Below are positions 6,759-9,054 of a stretch of DNA of 9,054 nucleotides, one piece after another (the stretch's first letter is position 1; every line of letters starts with the position of its first letter). The position numbers and the translations under genes were made by a program. The notes beneath the pieces were generated by a model. It made no database searches. It worked only from the letters and a program-made list of their open reading frames with translations, and was not told the origin of the DNA. The DNA is from Pseudanabaenaceae cyanobacterium MP8IB2.15. GTDB lineage: Bacteria > Cyanobacteriota > Cyanobacteriia > Pseudanabaenales > Pseudanabaenaceae. The DNA lies in assembly GCA_030248825.1 (NCBI GenBank), contig JARCMB010000260.1, positions 1 to 9,054 on the forward strand, given 5' to 3'.

Positions 6759-7655
6759 ATGAATGAAGCTAAAGAGTTGAAATATGCTTACTATCCTGGC
6801 TGTGTGTCAAAAGGAGCTTGCAAAGAACTACACGCCTCGACTACAGCGATTGCTAAAGCCTTAGGAATCGAATTAGTTGAACTGCAACAAGCCTCCTGCT
6901 GTGGTTCTGGCACATTTAAAGAAACTGATGAGTTATTGGAAGATACGGTGAATGCGCGGAATATCGCTCTCGCCGAAGCGTTAAATTTACCTGTGATGAC
7001 GCAGTGCAGCACTTGTCAGGGTGTTTTAGGGAGAGTGAATGATAAGTTGAAGTTTGGCGATCCGCAACGTCGCGATCGAGTCAATGAATTCCTCGCTGCC
7101 GAAGGTCATCATTATCAAGGCACGACCGAAGTTTTACATCTCCTGTGGGTTTTACTGCGAGATTATGGCTTAGATCGGTTGAAAGAGAAACTGAATCGAT
7201 CGCTAGCACCATTAAAATGTGCTTCTTTTTATGGCTGCTACTTGCTACGGGCGCAAACTGTCACACGGTTTGATGACCCTTACAATCCCGAATCGCTCGA
7301 AAACGTGTTTCGCACCGTGGGAGCAACACCTGTCTATTACGAAGGACGTGTGCAGTGCTGTGGCTGGCCGATTTCCAGTTATGCCACTAATGCCTCATTC
7401 TCTATGGCAGGGCGACATCTTGCGGCATCGATCGATGCGGGTGCAGATTGTATTGTCACTCCCTGTCCGCTCTGTCATCTCAATCTCGATTCCCGTCAGC
7501 CTGAAGTCGAAAAAGTAATCGGACGTAAGTTAGGCATTCCCATCCTCCATCTACCGCAGCTAATCGGCTTGGCACTTGGTATCGATCCTGTGACATTGGG
7601 ACTAAATCACCATATTGTCTCGACTACACCTGTGTTGAGAGTACTTAGTGAGTGA
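6759..7655 (+). CDS. HdrB/SdhE-type CCG-domain iron-sulfur protein
   Basis: This 298-residue protein consists of two cysteine-rich CCG domains. In the first, C15-x31-C47C48-x34-C83xxC86 matches the CX31-39CCX35-36CXXC motif; in the second, C160-x39-C200C201-x34-C236xxC239 does too. Extra cysteines at 21, 154 and 231 are also present. Such domains bind a non-cubane [4Fe-4S] centre in the heterodisulfide reductase B subunit and occur in the SdhE subunit of type-E succinate:quinone oxidoreductases, including the kind attributed to Synechocystis. The N-terminus LKYAYYPGC is classic. No transmembrane helix or signal peptide is apparent; the C-terminal hydrophobic stretch LPQLIGLALGI (265-275) could be a membrane-contacting amphipathic segment. 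GGAG (6746-6749) is well placed before ATG 6759, 24 bases after the ABC gene stop. No HdrA, HdrC or SdhA/B partner is next to it. Confidence 0.88.
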   Translation: MNEAKELKYAYYPGCVSKGACKELHASTTAIAKALGIELVELQQASCCGSGTFKETDELLEDTVNARNIALAEALNLPVMTQCSTCQGVLGRVNDKLKFGDPQRRDRVNEFLAAEGHHYQGTTEVLHLLWVLLRDYGLDRLKEKLNRSLAPLKCASFYGCYLLRAQTVTRFDDPYNPESLENVFRTVGATPVYYEGRVQCCGWPISSYATNASFSMAGRHLAASIDAGADCIVTPCPLCHLNLDSRQPEVEKVIGRKLGIPILHLPQLIGLALGIDPVTLGLNHHIVSTTPVLRVLSE

Positions 7656-7791
7656 GAACTTCGCTAATTATTCCTAAGTTCGTTAATCGCAGGATGCAGA
7701 GATTGAATATTTCTAGGGACTTTCCTGAGACCGCCTACGACATCTAAAATCCAAGCTAGAATTATGACGTTAAGCTGTAAGCCTCCAAGCC
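7656..7791. other. Intergenic gap between the CCG protein and the Uma2 gene
   Basis: 136 bases without a recognisable gene. GAACTT (7656-7661) and AAGTTC (7676-7681) could form a 6-bp hairpin directly after the stop codon, but no T-run follows. TAGAAT at 7757-7762 resembles a -10 box for the downstream gene, without a -35. No ribosome binding site is evident before ATG 7792. Confidence 0.3.
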
Positions 7792-8364
7792 ATGAGCCAA
7801 ACTGTAATTGAGACTGATAACCAACACTTTATTAAACAGTCGATAACATGGGAGCAGTTCAAAGCTGTGCAATCTGCCTTTGCAGAAATCGGCGGGGTGC
7901 GGCTGATGTATTGTGAGGGAGTATTAGAAATTGTGGGTATTGGACGACTGCATGAAATGATCTGTACTTTGCTGGGAATGCTGCTAGGGCAATATTTCAT
8001 GCTCAAACGTATTCGTTTTGTATCTACGGGAGCATATACTCAGTCTGTTAAAGGACTTACGGAGTTTCAAGCAGATTTGTCCTATAACTTTGATATGGAG
8101 AAAGAGATTTCTACTTTGTGCATTGAGGTTGTGGTGACTAGTGGCAATCTGACTAAGCTCAGAAAATATCAATTATTAGCCATTCCTGAAGTTTGGTTTT
8201 GGAAAGAGGGGGAAATTAGTATTTTTTGCTTGCAGGATGGGAATTATGTGAAGATGCAAAGCAGTTTATGTTTGCCCGATCTGAATATTGACCATTTAGA
8301 GGAATGTTTGTTGATGGATTCTCAACTAGATGCCATGCTGGCTTTTAGTGACAGATACAAATAA
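7792..8364 (+). CDS. Uma2-family (DUF820) PD-(D/E)XK nuclease-like protein
   Basis: A 190-residue protein of the Uma2/DUF820 family, which is greatly expanded in cyanobacteria and has a restriction-endonuclease-like fold. Visible hallmarks are ITWEQFKAVQ (18-27), LMYCEGVLEIV (38-48), GRLHEMICTLL (51-61), the acidic Asp95 in FQADLSY, Glu112 in CIEVVVTSG, and Lys122 in LTKLRKYQLLAIPEVWFW, where the Y...(V/I)PEVWFW spacing is conserved. Asp95, Glu112 and Lys122 give the expected D...E...K active site, so the gene looks intact. The EVVVTSG form marks the common cyanobacterial subgroup. Biological role is not established; solitary copies often behave as accessory genes. Base composition is more AT-rich than most neighbours and CGATCG is absent across the whole gene, consistent with separate acquisition. 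The stop codon lies inside a large palindrome. Start ATG 7792 fits the family N-terminus. Confidence 0.88.
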   Translation: MSQTVIETDNQHFIKQSITWEQFKAVQSAFAEIGGVRLMYCEGVLEIVGIGRLHEMICTLLGMLLGQYFMLKRIRFVSTGAYTQSVKGLTEFQADLSYNFDMEKEISTLCIEVVVTSGNLTKLRKYQLLAIPEVWFWKEGEISIFCLQDGNYVKMQSSLCLPDLNIDHLEECLLMDSQLDAMLAFSDRYK

Positions 8365-8380
8365 TTTGTTATTTGTATCT
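8353..8380. terminator. Perfect 12-bp palindromic hairpin overlapping the Uma2 stop codon
   Basis: AGATACAAATAA (8353-8364) and TTATTTGTATCT (8369-8380) are exact reverse complements around the loop TTTG; the Uma2 TAA is the last triplet of the left arm. No T-run follows directly, though T-rich sequence comes 15-20 bases later. As a symmetric element between convergent genes it could act on both strands. It is AT-rich, so terminator strength is uncertain. Confidence 0.55.
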
Positions 8381-8386
8381 CTTAAT

Positions 8387-8454
8387 ATGTATACATTTTT
8401 ACAGATAATATAGTTCTAGCGTATCTTTATTTCTTTTTTGGGATATCCCTTTTT
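8387..8454. repeat. Palindromes with T-runs between convergent genes
   Basis: ATGTATACAT (8387-8396) is a perfect 10-base palindrome running into a T-run to 8400. GGGATATCCC (8440-8449) is another, with six T before it and five T after it; it lies inside the last codons of the downstream - strand gene. Stems are short, so a strong terminator is unlikely from either alone. Confidence 0.4.
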
Positions 8455-9054
8455 GCTCCAGAGAAATCTGTGTTTTTGAGCATGGCTCCCTTAAAACTGA
8501 CATCCGTTAAGTCAGCAAATTTAAAAGATGTACCCACAGTATTTTTAAGTGTTTCGATCGAAACTAACAGGGCTTTTACCGCAAATACTGCCCCGATCGA
8601 ACTGATAATTACATAAATAAAGGCATAGACGATCGACACGGTAATTGTTTCACCAGATCTAGCGATCGAAGCACTTAAAGCCCCACTTAAAACCGAAGTC
8701 ACCGCAAAATTACTTGCCACCGCCGCCGCGATCGAAAAATTACTCACGAATTGGAACAAATGCCTGCCACCGAGCGCATAATCCAGCATAAACGTGACAA
8801 TCCCCGCAAAAATTAGTGCCACGGTAAACACTGTCCAAACCGTTGGTAATGCCAGGGCCGTATCCAGATTGCCAGCAAAACCGCAAACCACTGCCACACT
8901 CACCCCAAATAAACTGGCGATCGAAAAGGTGATCGCCAATCCCAAATCACCTGCGATTACCACAGCAAAACAAAACCCCAAAGCAATCGCCACGGCAAAC
9001 ACTTGATTTCCGATCGCGGTTACACCCGCCGCAATCGCCACCGCCAACAGCAAG
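8427..9054 (-). CDS. Multi-pass membrane protein with short C-terminal pentapeptide repeats, 5' end outside window
   Basis: The frame is open to the right edge, so the N-terminus is missing; the TTG at 9053-9051 is not a supported start. The visible 208 residues are strongly hydrophobic and Ala/Val-rich, with likely membrane segments around 1-15, 17-34, 37-60, 72-92, 105-125 and 137-163 of the visible part. They are separated by short loops such as LDYALGGRHLFQ (90-101). A short linker leads to about five pentapeptide units near 176-200 (KFADL-type: ADLTD, VSFKG, AMLKN, TDFSG), then a basic end RDIPKKK. Cyanobacteria have many proteins with an N-terminal membrane region followed by long pentapeptide-repeat domains. 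This one stops after very few repeats, suggesting either a short variant or a shortened 3' end. Function unknown. It converges on the Uma2 gene. CGATCG is frequent here, unlike in the neighbouring Uma2 gene. Confidence 0.7.
   Translation of the reverse strand, partial: LLLAVAIAAGVTAIGNQVFAVAIALGFCFAVVIAGDLGLAITFSIASLFGVSVAVVCGFAGNLDTALALPTVWTVFTVALIFAGIVTFMLDYALGGRHLFQFVSNFSIAAAVASNFAVTSVLSGALSASIARSGETITVSIVYAFIYVIISSIGAVFAVKALLVSIETLKNTVGTSFKFADLTDVSFKGAMLKNTDFSGAKRDIPKKK

Noticed and set aside
7219..7518. 99-residue open frame overlapping the CCG protein on the same strand
   Set aside because: Out-of-frame shadow within a gene whose cysteine motifs are intact on both sides.
7656..7791. 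Small gene, tRNA or insertion-sequence remnant before the Uma2 gene
   Set aside because: No cloverleaf, no sizeable open frame with a start signal and no terminal inverted repeats beyond a 6-base pair.
8794..9006. 70-residue Thr/Ala-rich frame opposite the membrane protein
   Set aside because: Complement of hydrophobic Ala/Val codons; low-complexity, no start signal.

Overview
The window looks like a chromosomal segment of a cyanobacterium. The evidence is a phycobilisome-type globin-fold protein, a UPF0367-type small protein, the gene order asd-dapA-rnj, an Uma2-type nuclease gene, and about thirty copies of CGATCG, the core of the cyanobacterial HIP1 repeat, including three perfect GCGATCGC octamers. 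I cannot name the genus from sequence alone; a Pseudanabaena-like filamentous cyanobacterium is only a guess. I see no tRNA, rRNA, CRISPR array, insertion sequence or replication origin. No intergenic stretch exceeds about 140 bases.

Left part (1-3551, + strand): the 3' part of asd (aspartate-semialdehyde dehydrogenase) begins exactly at its catalytic cysteine. It is followed after 4 bases by dapA (dihydrodipicolinate synthase), and then, after a 139-base leader rich in short repeats, by rnj (ribonuclease J). A strong hairpin plus T-run closes this unit. Asd and DapA act in consecutive steps of the lysine/diaminopimelate branch. RNase J is an RNA-decay enzyme repeatedly found beside dapA.

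Middle (3552-5148): thiG (thiazole synthase for thiamine) on the - strand converges on rnj and diverges from trmB (tRNA m7G46 methyltransferase). The roughly 60-base thiG/trmB gap holds a TTACA-N5-TGTAA dyad.

Right-middle (5149-7655, + strand): a four-gene co-directional run encodes a phycobiliprotein-like protein whose bilin-binding cysteine is replaced by tryptophan, a small UPF0367-type protein, a CbiO/EcfA-type ABC ATPase only 6 bases further on, and an HdrB/SdhE-type protein with two complete CCG cysteine motifs. The individual families are known, but their association and the role of the chromophore-less globin are not obvious. This is the best candidate here for something under-described.

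Right end (7656-9054): a stand-alone Uma2-family (DUF820) PD-(D/E)XK nuclease gene ends inside a perfect 12-bp-stem palindrome. It converges on a partial gene for a multi-pass membrane protein with an unusually short pentapeptide-repeat tail. The short gap between them is dense in palindromes and T-runs.
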